Shown: positions 9,758 through 22,094 of the stretch, piece after piece
Layout: each line of letters starts with the position of its first letter
How positions within the stretch are numbered: position 1 is the stretch's first letter
Assembly: GCA_003290165.1 (NCBI GenBank)
Contig: QNQO01000601.1
Location: 558,001 to 622,000 of the forward strand
DNA: 64,000 bases
Origin: Berberis thunbergii
Taxonomy: Eukaryota > Streptophyta > Magnoliopsida > Ranunculales > Berberidaceae
Direction of reading: 5' to 3'
Made by a program: the position numbers and the translations under genes
Notes under the pieces: model-generated
Told to the model about the DNA's origin: nothing
Database searches by the model: none
Seen by the model: the letters and a program-made list of their open reading frames with translations, nothing else

Positions 9758-12700
9758 GCGCGACAGTGACCGTATTTGGGCCAGACTTGATATGGTCCTT
9801 GTTAATTCAGCTTGGTTGACAGATTTTGGTAGTCCTAAAGTGGAACATCTTAATAGAACATTTTCAAATCATTCCCCGCTGTTGACCTCTATGCCAACAC
9901 AGACAAAAATTGGTTTTGCCTCCTTCCGCTTCCTAAATATGTGGACGACCCATCCTGGTTTTCTTGATCTGATTAATGACAAGTGGTCGACCGACATGGG
10001 TTCCATGAGACCTATTGACAGAGTGGATGCCAAACTTAAAATGACCCGACGAGCTCTTATACAGTGGAACAGGACGGTCTTTGGTAATGTGTTTAGTAGA
10101 ATCCGTGCGTTAGAGGATGAAATGCAACAGTGGGAAACGATTCTTTTGACAGGTTTTGCAACTATAAGAACTAATGGTTTACATGTTGATTCTAACTGGG
10201 ATGTCAAGGCTTGCAGCAATCTACATCGTTGTCAGGCAGAGTACAGATTGGCTCTCAAACAGGAGGAGCTTTATTGGATTCAGAAGTAAGGAGAAAAAGA
10301 GTTTAAGGAGGGGGATGCTTGTACCAAATTCTTTTTTGCTTCTACCAAGTCCAAACAAAAGAGATGGGCCATCAATCAGATTTCTTTCGTGCGGTAGGAC
10401 GGTCTCGGAACCGGGTGAGATTCTTGACAACGCTAATGTGTTTTTTGCTAATTTGATGTCTTCTCAAGGTACTGGTATGGTGGATACGGATTTGTTGAAC
10501 TGCATCCCACAGGTGCTGAATCCCGAGCAATGCGCCACCTTGGCCATAAGGCCTTCTTTGGAGGAAGTGAGAAATGCGATTTTCGACATTCCCAAAAATA
10601 ATGCGCCTGGACCGGATGGATTTACAGATGATTTTTTTCAGTCTTGTTGGGAGGTTTTGACCATGGATATTTGGGAGGCAGCTATCCAATTTTTCGAAGG
10701 GGAGGCGATGTCGGCTTCTTTTATGGCTAATTTCATGGCTTTGATTCCTAAAATTAAGAATCCAGATTCTTTTTGTGACTTTCGCCCAATAAGTCTGTGT
10801 AATGTGATTTACAAGATTTTCAACAAAATTCTTTGCAATAGACTGGTAGATCTCTTGCCTATGTTGATTTCTCAAGAGCATGAGGCTTTTTTCAAAGGCA
10901 GATTCATTGGTGAAAATATTGGGCTGGCGCAGGAACTATTTAGAAACATTAACAGAAAAATATTTGGAGGCAACGTGGTGCTGAAAATTGATATGGAGAA
11001 AGCATATGATAGAATGGAGTGAAACTTTTTGTTTGTAGTGCTCAAAAAATTTGGCTTTACTGGTAGAATCTGTCATCTCATATCCAATTGTATAGTTTCT
11101 TGTGGATTCTCAGTTTTACTTCAGGGAGCCTACAAAGGTTTTTTTAGATCCACCAGGGGTTTAAGGCAAGGTGATCATCTTTCTCCATTTCTTTTTATTA
11201 TTGCCTCTGAAGTATTGAGTAGGGGTCTGACAGAGGCCTTCGATAAAGGGCAAATTGGATATTATTATACACCCCGGGCCTGCCGTCCTATCTCACACCT
11301 TTTGTATGCCGATGACACCCTTATTTTTTAAATGGAAGAAAGTCCTCACTGTTGGGTTGTATGGCGTTCCTGACACGTTATTGTACGACTTCAGGGCAGA
11401 AAATAAATGAGGGCAAAAGTTCTTTTACTTTGGACGACAAGGCAGCCGCGGAAACTATTGTGGGGGTCAAAAGTTGCACTGGGTTCTAGTTTAAAGTTGC
11501 TCCTTTGAAATATTTGGGCGGGCCAGTTTTCCAAGGGCGAGTTAAAATTTCATATTTTGAAGATTTAATTGCCAAAATTCAATCTCGTTATCCATGGATG
11601 GAAGACAAAATTGTTAACTCCGGGAGGAAGATTAATTTTGATTAGACATGTTCTTAGCTCGATTCCAATTTACATTCTTAGTGCCATGTGTGTACCTAGG
11701 AAAGTGTTATCACGGATTCAAAGTTTGTTGGCGGACTTCTTTTGGGGAGATTTTGAAAGAATACTGGAAAAAAAAAATGGGTGTCATGGGCTAATATTTG
11801 TTTCCCTCAGGAGGAAGAGGGTTTGGGAGTTCGAGACTTAATGGTTGTGATGAAGGCTTTTCGCATCAAGGCTCTTTGGAGACTAATTACTTCAGACTCT
11901 TTATGGGCTACATTTATGAGGAATAAATACTGGCGGAATGGCGTTGCATTGAATAACCAAATGGTGAAAGGTGGGACTTCACCTTTTTTAAGGAGCTAAT
12001 GATGGGGAAGGCGTTTCTTTTGAGTAATTCGCTTTTGCGTATAGGCTTGGGCAATATTAGTTTTTTGAGGAAAACTGGAACACGGTAGCTTCTTCAGGAG
12101 GTCGGCGGTTTTGGTTAGTCAAGATTTTTGGCCATCAGTTAGCGAGGTAATTTCAGCAGATTTTGAATTAGTCACTCTAGATCTCAAAAGTTTGGCGCGT
12201 AACCTTTTTGCTGATAGATTACGGGTTGAGGACAATGGTGATGACAGGTGTTTATGGGTACCAAATCCAAGTGGGCTCTTTTCCATTCAGTCGGTCTATG
12301 AACTGTTACGGAGACAAGGAAATGTTAATGCATTAAGTAAGAAAATTTGGCACAACATTATTCCTTCCCGAATCTCAGTTTTTGTTTGGAAGTTACTCCG
12401 TAGAGGGCGCCATGGATGGGGAGTTATACAGATGCGGGTTGGGTCTTGCCTCTAGATGTCGTTGTTGCGGTTCGCCAAAAAATGAATCTTTGAATCATCT
12501 CTTTCTGGTTGGAGAATTGGCAATGCAGGTGTGGAGTCACTTTGACCGGATTTTTGACGTACACATAAGGCGACCAGCAGAAATATTCATGGTGCTTGTA
12601 ATTTGGTTCAAGAGAGCCAAACAAAACTCTCAAACAGGTGTGTTATTCCTTCTTACTCCCATGTTCATTTTATGGGAAATTTGGAAACAGCGACGCAAGT

Positions 12701-13301
12701 GTGTCTATGAAAATGCTTCGCCTAATACTTCCTTTGTGATTTTGAACATTCGGCGTAATCTGCAGTTGGCTAACAAATTTATAATTCCTAAACAAGTTAA
12801 CCGTAACAAAGCACCATTACGGGCTGTGGGGTCACAGGAACTCCCAGTTCTGAGGAAGGTAGTTAGAATTGTTTTTTGGCACCCCCTCTGCCTGATTTTG
12901 TTGCTCTTAATGTGGATGGATCTTGCCATAAGAATACGACGTCCGGAGGTGTGATCATTCGAAACTCTAGGGGGTTTTGTGTTGGGAGCAAGCAAATGTT
13001 CTTTGGCTCAGGCTCCAACAATAAAGCGGAAATTTTTGCTCTTGATGAGGGCCTCCGCTTTTGTCTCTCATTGGGTTTTACAAAAGTGGCTGTTCAGACG
13101 GACTCGACACTTGTCTGTGGCTGGTTTAAGGACACTTTTAAAATTCCTTGGTATTTGGAGAATATTTTGAAAGAAATTAAGATGTTAGCGATGCATATGA
13201 CTTTGGTGTGCACTCACATCTACATAGAGGCCAACGAGATGGCGGATGCGTTAGCAGATAGAGAACAACGAGATTATATAGGACGGTCTCTTTTGGTGTG
13301 A
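9758..13301 (+). pseudogene. LINE ORF2 remnant: endonuclease C-end, RT, RNase H
   Basis: The order is endonuclease tail (RIWARLD, about 9770-9900), then reverse transcriptase from NNAPGPDGF (about 10,600) through FRPISLCNVIYK (10,780) and KIDMEKAYDRME (10,985). It continues through RGLRQGDHLSPFLF (11,160) to LLYADDTLIF (11,305), where YADD is the catalytic motif. A Cys/His-rich region follows (CRCCG near 12,450), then a plant-type RNase H (NVDGSCHKN at 12,910; D/E/D pattern to about 13,260). Lesions include a TAA at 10,287-10,289, a TGA replacing Trp after AYDRME (11,020-11,022) and at least three frame changes. The RT and RNase H catalytic residues are still visible. Confidence 0.9.
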
Positions 13302-14299
13302 ATGATCTTCCAAGGCGAGTGGCAGGTTTGATTGTGCTTGACCGTTGGCATATGGCGTACATACACCACAGGGATGAGTAGATGATGCATGTTTTATTTG
13401 GTACCTCACGGGCTGAATTTGATGGGCAGGGTCAGGCTAGATTTCTGCGTCCCGAGGTGTATGCTGCGGCGTAGTGCTGCTTCTGCTGAGGGCTTGTGGC
13501 GGCATGGTGCTGGATGGATCAGGGTTGAGAAGGCGGCTGCGAGGCCGGATGCTGCAAGCTGCTGCATCATAGTGCCCCTATTTAGACAGAGTGCGCGATG
13601 CTGCTCTGCAGTGCGCTGTCACTCAACGTTCGCAGCTGACTCTCAACAGATTCGTCAGCGTCTTTTTCAGTGAGTCTACGGTGTGCTCTTCGGCGTGCTT
13701 TGGTTGCTTTTCAGCGTGGCGTGCGGGCTGCTTGGGCATGCAAAGGGAATGGGTGCTGTCTGCAGGATGCTCCCTGTTTTATGTAAAACAGGGGATGCGA
13801 GGCAGTGCTGTTCGGAGCGGATGCGAGGCCGTGCTGTCCTGCAGTACATTGTTTCGGTTGCGGAGGACAGACCATGCACGTTGGATGCTGCAGGGCAAGG
13901 CTTTCTTTGCCTGCAGGAACGGTTTCTCTTGGTGTGGTGCCTGCTGCCTGAGTTCTAGAAGGACCACATGGTCTGTCAAGTTTTGTTTGGTGCTGTGTAT
14001 TGCGAGTTTGCGCATACAGCCTGCGCAATATGTCTTGGAGATATCCCTTTCTTTGGATCTTTTTCTGCCAATGTTTTTGCTAAAAGTTCTTTTAAACTCA
14101 TGGACCATTTATTCAAGTTGTATCAATTAGTGGGCATAAGGTCTTTTGACGATTTTTTTGGTATTAGCACGGGTAAAGTCGTAATGTACCCCCGTTTTGA
14201 TTGTAAATCATTTTTTGATACGTAATAAAGGTCTGACATTCCATAGGTGCCCCTCCCCACTGGAGGTTTAATTAAAAACAAATATATATATATATATAT
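9758..14299 (+). mobile_element. 5'-truncated L1-type LINE
   Basis: The segment encodes the end of an endonuclease, then reverse transcriptase, a zinc-finger region and RNase H in the order of plant L1 elements. A 3' untranslated region of about 950 bp ends in a (TA)n tail. Near-identical 13-bp flanks, ATACAATGGGGAG at 9745-9757 and ATATAATGGGGAG at 14296-14308, fit a TSD and place the 5' truncation inside the endonuclease domain. Several stops and frameshifts make it inactive. Confidence 0.88.
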
Positions 14300-14301
14300 A
14301 A
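14281..14301. repeat. (TA)n tail of the LINE
   Basis: A short (TA)n run directly after the AT-rich LINE 3' end, in the position of the 3' tail and directly before the inferred target duplication. Confidence 0.8.
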
Positions 14302-14308
14302 TGGGGAG

Positions 14309-14672
14309 TTGTTATCTTCACCCTGCCAATTTCCTCTCTCACCCTTATTGACTTATATTTTTGTCCTTCAAAATTTCTTTTCACACCCTACCTAATAGCC
14401 CACTCCTCTCACCAACCGACACCAACTCTCTCTCACTATCTTTTTATCCTCTTATTAGCACCCTCTTAGTAAAAGAGTTTTTGAGTCCTAATATCCGGAG
14501 GACTTAACATTTCTTTCTATCACACTACCATCTTCAATCCACCCTTTTTCTTCCTCATCTTATATCTAAACCCCTAAAATCCCCTCATTCATACTCTTAT
14601 TTCTTCTCTCGGGCTTACATATTTTTGTTTGCTGCTCCTTAAGTTTGTTGGTCTCCGGCGAATTTTTCTTGT
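14309..14672. other. Pyrimidine-rich spacer, no gene
   Basis: C/T-rich sequence between the LINE and the chromovirus. It is the left part of an older locus, now split by the chromovirus (at 14,678) and by hAT element A (at 20,100). No coding frame is supported. Confidence 0.4.
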
Positions 14673-14677
14673 TTTAC
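14673..14677. repeat. Left TSD of the chromovirus (TTTAC)
   Basis: TTTAC immediately precedes the left LTR and is repeated at 20,033-20,037 immediately after the right LTR. This 5-bp duplication is what Ty3/gypsy integrase leaves. Confidence 0.9.
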
Positions 14678-15035
14678 TGTCACTGTTGTGACTTCAAGAG
14701 AAAATCAATTGAGAAATTGAAAGAGCCACTAGGTGTATTGCTAAATCAGAAAAGGTTTACAAGCCCTAGACTCAATTGGATCCAAGATCCCAATTACAAC
14801 TCAAACTATTCATACCTCTCTCTGTTTCATACTGCTCTCTTTATAGTTGAAATCCTAACAGAATTTTGAAAAGAACTAATCCCAGCTAGACACGTGGATG
14901 ACTCTGTTCCACTAAAACAACAACACAAATTACAAAATAGCCCTTAATTTTCAAATTGAAATTGTTTTGGCGCCAGTTCTTCGCGCTCTTTTTCAGCCCC
15001 ATATTTCCCACTTTCTTTGTTCTCAGATCATGACA
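14678..15035 (-). repeat. 3' LTR of the chromovirus
   Basis: Left-hand copy, which is the 3' LTR because the element reads on the minus strand. It starts TGTCATGATC and ends GTGACA in element orientation and matches the right-hand copy except for a few positions. Confidence 0.95.
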
Positions 15036-18000
15036 TTACCCCATGCTTCACAACGACCTTGTCCTCAAGGGCAGAAATCTTGAAAGGAAGAAGCAATTTG
15101 GGACCAATCTTCCCATGTCGCATCTTGTTTGTCTGTGTGTGTCCACTGAATCAGCACCTGAGTAACCGTTTTGTTGTGGCGAGGAATCAAACGCCGAGCT
15201 AATATTGCGACAGGTTCCATCTTGAATTTGCCTTGAGCATCGACTAATGGAAGGTGCGCGGGTAGCAGTAATGGAGGAGCCCAACTTCTTTTTTAATTGG
15301 GAGACATGAAACACAGGGTGTACTTTAGAGTTGGAAGGAAGTTGCAAGCGATAAGCCACTGATCCGATTTTGTCAACCACCTGAAATGGACCATAGAACC
15401 TGGCGGATAGCTTGAGATTTTTGCGTAAGTTGACAGAGGTTTGACGGTATGGTTGAAGCCGAAGATATACCCACTCGCCAATGGAGAATGACCTGTCACT
15501 GCGATGCTTATCAGCATACATTTTCATTCTCTCTTGCGCAAGGTGGAACTTGTTTTTAATCAGCTGTAGCATCTGTTCTCTGTCCTCCAAATACTGTTGG
15601 ACATCTTGGACAGTGAATGAAGTAGAAGGAGGCAGAGCTAGCAGTGGGGGGGGGGGGAGGTATACCCATACAGGGCCTGGAATGGAGTTGTTTGGAGGCT
15701 AGTGTGAAAGGAAGTATTGAACCAGTGCTCGGCAAGGTACAACCACTTCGCCCACTGAGATGGTGCCTTGCCAGTCATGCAACGAAGGTAAGTCTCGAGG
15801 CATGAGTTAGTGCGCTCCGTTTGACTATCCGTTTGTGGATGATAGGCAGTACTTAACGCCAAGGTGGTGCCCAAAGCTCCAAATAGATCTTGCCAAAATG
15901 CGCTCATGAAAATCTTATCCCTGTCGGATACTATGGACTCCGGTAATCCATGTAATTTGTACACCTGTTGTAGAAATTCTTCAGCTACTGTGGAGGCAGT
16001 GAAAGGGTGGCTCAGGGCTATGAAGTGACTATATTTGGTTAGCCGGTCTACCACTACCAAAATCACGGACTTGTGATGGGATTTAGGTAGGCCCTCGATG
16101 AAGTCCATTGATATGTGCTGCCAAGCTTGAGACGGTACTGGCAGGGGTTAAAGGAGACCACCGTAGGCTGATTGGCCAGCCTTATTACGTTGACAAGTGT
16201 CACAGTTGGTGATCAAGGTAACCAATTCTGTTTTCATTCCCTTCCAGTAGAAATATGTAGCTAGTCTTTTGTAGGATGCTTGAATACCTGAATGACCCCC
16301 TCCTGGAGAGCTGTGGATAGTGTTGAGTATCTGTGTTCTGAGATGGCCATGACTGCCAATGTATAGCCTGTTTTTGAACTTCAACAGTCCATGTACCAGC
16401 GTGAAGTTGGGGACAACATCTGGATTCAATATCAGTTGTTGAATGAGAGTCTGAGCTAACTCATCATCAGTGTAACTAGTCTGAACATCTTGTAACCATA
16501 CTGGGGAAACACTTGTGATGGAATGGCAATCTGCTGTGGCTTCAGTAAAACGGGAGAGAGCATCAGCCGCCTTGTTTTCTGTCCCCTTTTTGTATTGTAT
16601 TTCATAATCATACCCCAGGAGTTTTGAAAGCCACCGCTGCTGAAGTATGGTTGTAACCTTTTGTGACAGTAGATATTTGATACTTTGATGGTCTGTGAGT
16701 ATGTAAAATTTCGATCCAAGTAAGTAGGACCTCCATTTGTTGACTGCCAAGACTATTGCAAGTAGCTCTTTCTCATAAGTGGATAGAGCTTGATTTTTTG
16801 TCCTAAAACCCAGCTGAAGAAGGCAATGGGTCTGCCCATTTGAGATAAGACTGCTCCTACTCCACGGGAACATGCATCTGTTTCCAATGTAAAAGGCTGA
16901 GAGAAATCAGGAAGAGCTAGCACTGGCGCACTGCACATAGCAGTTTTCAGAGATTGAAAGGCCTCTTGGGCAGTGTCTGTCCAATTGAAGTTGTTTTTCT
17001 TCAATAAATCAGTGAGTGGCTGAGCAGTGAGGCCGTAATTACGAATGAATTTCCTTTAATAGCCAGTTAAACCAAGAAATCCCCGCAGTTGTTTAAGAGT
17101 TTTTGGTAGTGGCCAGCTCACCATGGACTCAACTTTCTGGGGATCAGCTTCAACACCTTGATAGCTGATGAGATGTCCAAGGTACTCCAACCGAGGTTGT
17201 AGGAAAGAACATTTAGACAGCTTTGCATATAGTTTGTGTTTCCTAAGGGTGGCTAATGTGGTTTGTAGATGAGTTAGGTGTAATGACAATGAGGAACTAT
17301 AGAGTAAGATGTTGTCAAAGAAGACAAGTATGAATTTTCGTAAGTATGGTTGGAAGATGGTATTCATCAATGCTTGAAATGTGGCCGGTGCATTGGTTAA
17401 CCCAAATGGCATGACTTTGAACTCGAAATGACCATGGTGTGTTTTGAAGGCGGTTTTGTGTATATCCGGGGGTGGACAAGGATTTGGTGATAGCCGGACC
17501 TAAGGTCTAGTTTGGAGAATATCGTGGCTCCATGGAGTTCATCTAGGAGCTCATCAATCAAGGGCATAGGAAAACGGTCCTTGATGGTTATGTCATTCAA
17601 TCTCCTATAATCGACACAAAACCGCCATGAACCATCTTTCTTTTTACCAATAATATAGGAGCAGCAAATGGACTGTGGGAGTGTTGTATAAGGTTGGATT
17701 GGAGCATTTCTTCGGTAAGTTGTTCGACAACCGCTTTTTGCATATAAGGGACCTTGTAGGGGTTTTGGGATGGAGGTAAAACATTTGGTTTAAGGGGTAT
17801 CCTGTGATCTAGGGACCTTGTAGGTGGCAGTTCTGTGGGCACTTGAAACACATTAGAATATTCATTTAGAAGTGAAACAAGTTCAGGATGAATGACTGGT
17901 ACCTGAGTGGACTCTTCAGTGAGTGCAAAGAGTTTTCCCATGAAACAGGGTGTATGCTTCTTAAGGAATTTGGAGATACCCTTGGCCTCTAGGAGATGAA

Positions 18001-19630
18001 GTGATCCTTCATTGGTGGTGCCCTGCAGAATCACTGATTTTCCCTTAATCATAAGAGTGAGTTGTAGCTTCTGTAGGTTGATTATGATGTCTCCAAATGG
18101 CTTAAGCCAATCTCCGCCCAAGACCATGTCATAGCCACCAAGAGGAAGCACCCTCACGGTTCCTTCAAACATCAAATCCTGCATTGTCCACTGAAGATTG
18201 TTGCAAATAGCACTACTTATGAGCTGTTGTCCATTGGCAACCCTGACGATCATTTGGGGAGTCATTTGAGTGGGCCAATTGGTTGTTTTAATCACTCTTG
18301 GATCAATAAAAGAATGTGTGCTTCCCGTATCAATTAAGATGGATATTATCCTCTTCTTCAATTTGCCCTTGAGGAGTAAGGTATTGGCTGAGAAACTACC
18401 ATGGATGGCATGTAATGACACCTCCATCTCGGACTGAATTTCTTGAACCAAGTCGTCTGTGTGATTACTAACTTCGGCATTCTCTTCAGAGTATTCATCA
18501 TCTGGTACAATGAGGTAGAGATGTTGCTGCTTGCACACATGGCCCTGTCTGTATTGCTCGTCACAGTGATAGCACAACCCCTTTTCTCTCCTCATTCGCA
18601 TGTGAGCTTGGGTCATTCTTTTAATGGGTGGTATATAGGGTGCATATGAAGTCTTATTTGTATTTTGGTAAGGAGTTAGGTTTACTGTCCTGGTTTGGCT
18701 GCTTGTATGGCCACTGTTGTTGGAGGACTGATTAGTAGTACCAGGCTTGTTGGTTAATTGAGAGTTGGTTGGATGATGAACCGGCTGAGTTCCTGACTTG
18801 GGATATACAGTAGAGTACCTTGGATTTCTTTTCCAGTAAGGGTGATGGTCTACGGAGGATTCATGCATCCTAGCCAAGGTGAAAGCCTGAATTAGTGTAG
18901 TGGGTTTAAACATTTGTACCACTGCTTTTATGTCAGGCTTGAGTCCACTTAAGAAGCTCATTATAAAGTAAGCAGGGTCCAAGTGCTTGTTGTGGTTGAT
19001 CATGAGGGATTTTAACTCTTCAAATCGATCGAAATAGTCCTCCACAGTTGAGTCTTGTTTGACTTTATTGAATGTCCCAACAAAATTATCTGAAATTGAG
19101 TCTTCAAAACGTTCACAGACGTCCTGAATGAAAGAGGTCCATTGGAGCCTTTCGTTACACACTTGGTAGTCTAGAAACCAGACTTCAGCTCTCCCATTAA
19201 GGTGTAGTGAAGCAATTGCTACCTTGTTCTCACTCCCCACTTGATAAAATTCAAAGTACCTCTCACATTTTTTTGCCCAAGCACGCGGATTCAATCCATC
19301 GAAATAAGGAAATTCCAGTTTAGGGATTTTAGAAAACATACCGCTGCTCTCCATGGGAATACGGAGAGTAGTTCTTGGGTGGAACTCCCTGGATTCACTG
19401 ACCTGTGAACCAGGTATATTACTTCCTTCAGCGACCGTTGGCTCAGGGCGAGAGTTCATCAATTAGATCAACTGTTCCATCCGTGCTTCCATACGTTGGC
19501 TCTGTGTTTCACTCGCCATTGCCAGTCGTTTCAACTCCGCTTTCATGAGCTCCATCTGACCAGTGGTTTCCAATTGTGTCTTCTTCGTCTCCTTTACCAA
19601 GATTTTCAACTCCTTTGCCCTCGTTTCCAT
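15028..19630 (-). pseudogene. Chromovirus gag-pol polyprotein, disabled
   Basis: Order on the minus strand: a coiled N-terminal segment from ATG 19,628-19,630, then an in-frame TAA at 19,463-19,465. Next are gag (RAWAKKCERYFEF; zinc knuckle CYHCDEQYRQGHVC) and protease (DTGSTHSF). RT follows ([25 protein letters not shown]), then RNase H (TLETDACSRGVGAVLSQ, DALSRF). Integrase has an HHCC zinc finger near 16,200-16,310 and a D,D,E core (SDRDKIFM, HPQTDSQTER). The [11 protein letters not shown] segment and a chromodomain with ATWED come last. Frames break near 17,600, 17,050, 16,830, 16,130, 15,630 and 15,270. The usual FDD of RT reads FFDN (Asn at 17,311-17,313). The inferred stop (15,028-15,030) lies just inside the 3' LTR, so LTR and coding sequence overlap slightly. 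Confidence 0.93.
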
Positions 19631-19658
19631 ACTGTGTTCAGTTAAGGACCCTGAACCA

Positions 19659-19671
19659 GGCTCTGATACCA
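19659..19671 (-). promoter_or_regulatory. Primer-binding site for initiator tRNA-Met
   Basis: The minus strand reads TGGTATCAGAGCC two bases inside the 5' LTR. This is complementary to the 3' end of plant initiator tRNA-Met, the usual (-)-strand primer for chromoviruses. Confidence 0.93.
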
Positions 19672-19673
19672 AA

Positions 19674-20032
19674 TGTCACAGTTGTGACTTCAAGAGAAAA
19701 TCAATTGAGAAATTGAAAGAGCCACTAGGTGTATTGCTAAATCAGAAAAGGTTTACAAACCCTAGACTCAATTGGATCCAAGATCCCAATTACAACTCAA
19801 ACAATTCATACCTCTCTCTGTTTCATACTGCTCTCTTTATAGTTGAAATCCTAACAGAATTTTGAAAAGAACTAATCCCGGCTAGACACGTGGATGACTC
19901 TGTTCCACTAAAACAACAACACAAATTACAAAATAGCCCTTAATTTTCAAATTGAAATTGTTTTGGCGCCAGTTCTTTTCGCTCTTTTTTCAGCCCCATA
20001 TTTCCCACTTTCTTTGTTCTCAGATCATGACA
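19674..20032 (-). repeat. 5' LTR of the chromovirus
   Basis: Right-hand copy, followed directly by the primer site. Differences from the 3' LTR are four scattered substitutions plus a small cluster in the TTCTTCGCGCTC segment, and one extra T. Confidence 0.95.
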
Positions 20033-20099
20033 TTTACCTCTCTAAAAGCCATGTACCCCTCACCACCTTCATCCACTAGGTTTAATCACGCCATATCCC

Positions 20100-22086
20100 T
20101 AGGGGTGGGCAAACGGGTCGTCGATCCGCGGATTCAACTCGAACCGGACCGTTTTGCTCTAAACGGTCCGGATTTCAATTATAAATTTTTACTTATGGTT
20201 CGGATCGGTCCGGATCCGTTATAAAACGGTCCGGTCCCGGTTCCTATTTTTAAAAACGAAACGGTCCGGATCGGACCCGTTTCAAATTGCATTTATTAAA
20301 AATCTACCACCAAAAAATCTACCCCTACGGCCCTAGAGTTTTTAGCACCAAGAGAAGACAAATGTCTCTCTGACTCTCTCTGTCCTTCCCTCCTCTCTCT
20401 CTCTCTCTGTCTTTCTGTCTCGAGAAAATAAGTAGCAGCAGCAGAGTGCCAGAGGAACCTTCCTTAACTTAGGATGACATGACCCAAACCGACTTAAAAA
20501 AGTTCATAATCAAACCGTCGTTATAACGTCCTTGATATAACATTAGCTCCCTCCCTATAACACACCGACAGTATCTGTTGATCAAGAAACCCATTAGCAG
20601 AGAAAAGAGAAAAATAGTAAAGCTGAACGAACAACATGGGAAGAGGAAGCAAACAACCCAGTCGATTCATCGACACTGGAAATCATCTATTGAATACGAT
20701 CATAGACTCCGTCTTCGTCATTTCAATTGTAAGGATTTTTTTCTTTTTCTCTTTTTGATCATTTCTATCTTTGAATCAATCAGTTTTTTACTGTTTTTAT
20801 TGTTTTTGAAGGTTGCTATGTTGAGACTCTTCCTCTCCTCTCTCTCGGTCCAGCAAGAAGAAGACCAATATGTTGCCAGAGAGACCAAGAAGAAGAGGAG
20901 CAGAAGAAAAGGAAGAAACGATTGGAGATCTCCCTCTCCTTTCTCTCGGTCTCTGTCCCGAGAAGAAGCAGCAGCAGCGCAGCTAGGAGGTCTCCTTCTC
21001 CTCTCTCTCTCGGTCTCTGTCTCGAGAAGAAGCAGCAGGAGATCTCCGTCTCCTCTCTCTCTCGGTCTCTGTCTCGAGAAGAAGATCTCCGTCTCATCTC
21101 TCTCTCGGTCTGTCTCGAGAAGATCTCCCTCTCATCTCTCTCTCGGTCTCTGTCTCGAGAAGAAGCAGATCTCCTCAAGAAGCAGATCTCCTCAAGAAGC
21201 AGAGAAGAAGCAGATCTCCTCAAGAAGCAGATCTCCTCTCTCTCGATCTCTGTCTCGAGAAGAAGCAGATCTCCTCAAGAAGCAGATCTCCTCAAGAAGC
21301 AGATCTCCTCTCTCTCTGAATCTCTCTTATTAAAAATCAAAACTCTACTACTAGTACTCTTCCTTTCTTCCCCATCCAATCCAATTGTAATCTCATTGAT
21401 GCTTCTGTTGGTTGAATTTCAGGAGAAGGAGAAAGCCCAAGAAGAACAACAGAAGAAACTCTCTCTGCTCTGCTCTGCTCTGCTCTGCTCTGCTCTGCCC
21501 TCTCTCCCTCTCTACTCAAAGGAAACTAACTCAACAGTTCAAGGAGAGGGATGGGTCGGCTTCGGCCTAGAGAGAGAGAGAGCACTCCTTCGGCCTGAAG
21601 ATCTCAATGATTTGTCTTGTAATTACAAGGGTTGTGTAGCAAAAGTTGCTAAGCCAATTTGATCAGCCTAGTAATTCTACTAGTGATGGTGGTTCTTGTA
21701 ATATTACCAAACATGATGTTATGGGAACTTTTTTATTTTCTTGTGGATTTGTGTATGAAGTGTTCTACTAGTTTGGCTAAAAAAAAAAAAAGCAAATTTA
21801 TTTTCTGTTTTTTTTTTTTTTGAATGCAATTTTTTCTGTTCTTGGTTGGATCTGTATGAAATATGAATATGAATGATAAATTTTTGTATGATCTGTAGTA
21901 TGAATATGATTGGAAGTTTGGAACCGTTTGGAACCGTGGAACCGAACCGTTTATAACGGTTCGAGTTAGGTTCGGTTCCAATTATCCAAATGAAGGGATC
22001 CGGACCGGACCGGATCCGTTAAAATGTAAACGGTTCGAGTCAGGTTCCTTCAAATTTGGAACCGATCCGGACCGTGCCCACCCCTA
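20100..22086. mobile_element. hAT element A (non-autonomous, 1,987 bp)
   Basis: A perfect 8-bp TSD, CATATCCC (20,092-20,099 and 22,087-22,094), flanks termini TAGGGGTGGGCA / TGCCCACCCCTA. About 190 bp at each end is dense in CGGTCCGGAT and AACGGTTCG motifs, as expected for transposase-binding subterminal repeats. The interior has no transposase. It includes a block of TCTCGAGAAGAAGCAGATCT and CTCTCTCTCGGTCTCTGT repeats (about 20,830-21,310) that creates long artificial open frames. The first third (about 20,340-20,740) could be captured sequence but I recognise no gene. Confidence 0.93.
20900..21315. repeat. Degenerate CTCGAGAAGAAGCAG / CTCTCTCGGTCTCTG array
   Basis: Interleaved copies of two short motifs inside hAT element A, in changing spacing. 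The same motifs occur in opposite orientation inside element C (about 42,400-43,020), so the array is an ancestral part of this subfamily. Confidence 0.85.
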
Positions 22087-22094
22087 CATATCCC

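Larger units (their letters stand above)
14678..20032 (-). mobile_element. Chromovirus-type Ty3/gypsy retrotransposon, complete, 5.36 kb
   Basis: Two LTRs of 358 and 359 bp bound a minus-strand gag-pol with protease, RT, RNase H, integrase and a C-terminal chromodomain. The 5-bp TSD TTTAC and a tRNA-iMet primer site confirm the boundaries. I count six substitutions and one single-base indel between the LTRs, about 1.7 percent, so insertion is fairly recent. Small size, short LTRs and the chromodomain suggest a Reina-like lineage, but I cannot place the clade without a tree. An internal stop, several frameshifts and an altered RT motif make it non-autonomous now. Confidence 0.95.

Noticed and set aside
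13389..14130. Cys-rich open frames after the LINE RNase H
   Set aside because: They overlap each other on both strands and lie in the LINE 3' untranslated region, with no recognised domain.
20578..21333. Long plus-strand open frame of 251 codons inside element A
   Set aside because: It is made of Ser/Arg/Leu runs from the CTCGAGAAGAAG repeat and has counterparts on the other strand. Composition, not coding selection, explains it.
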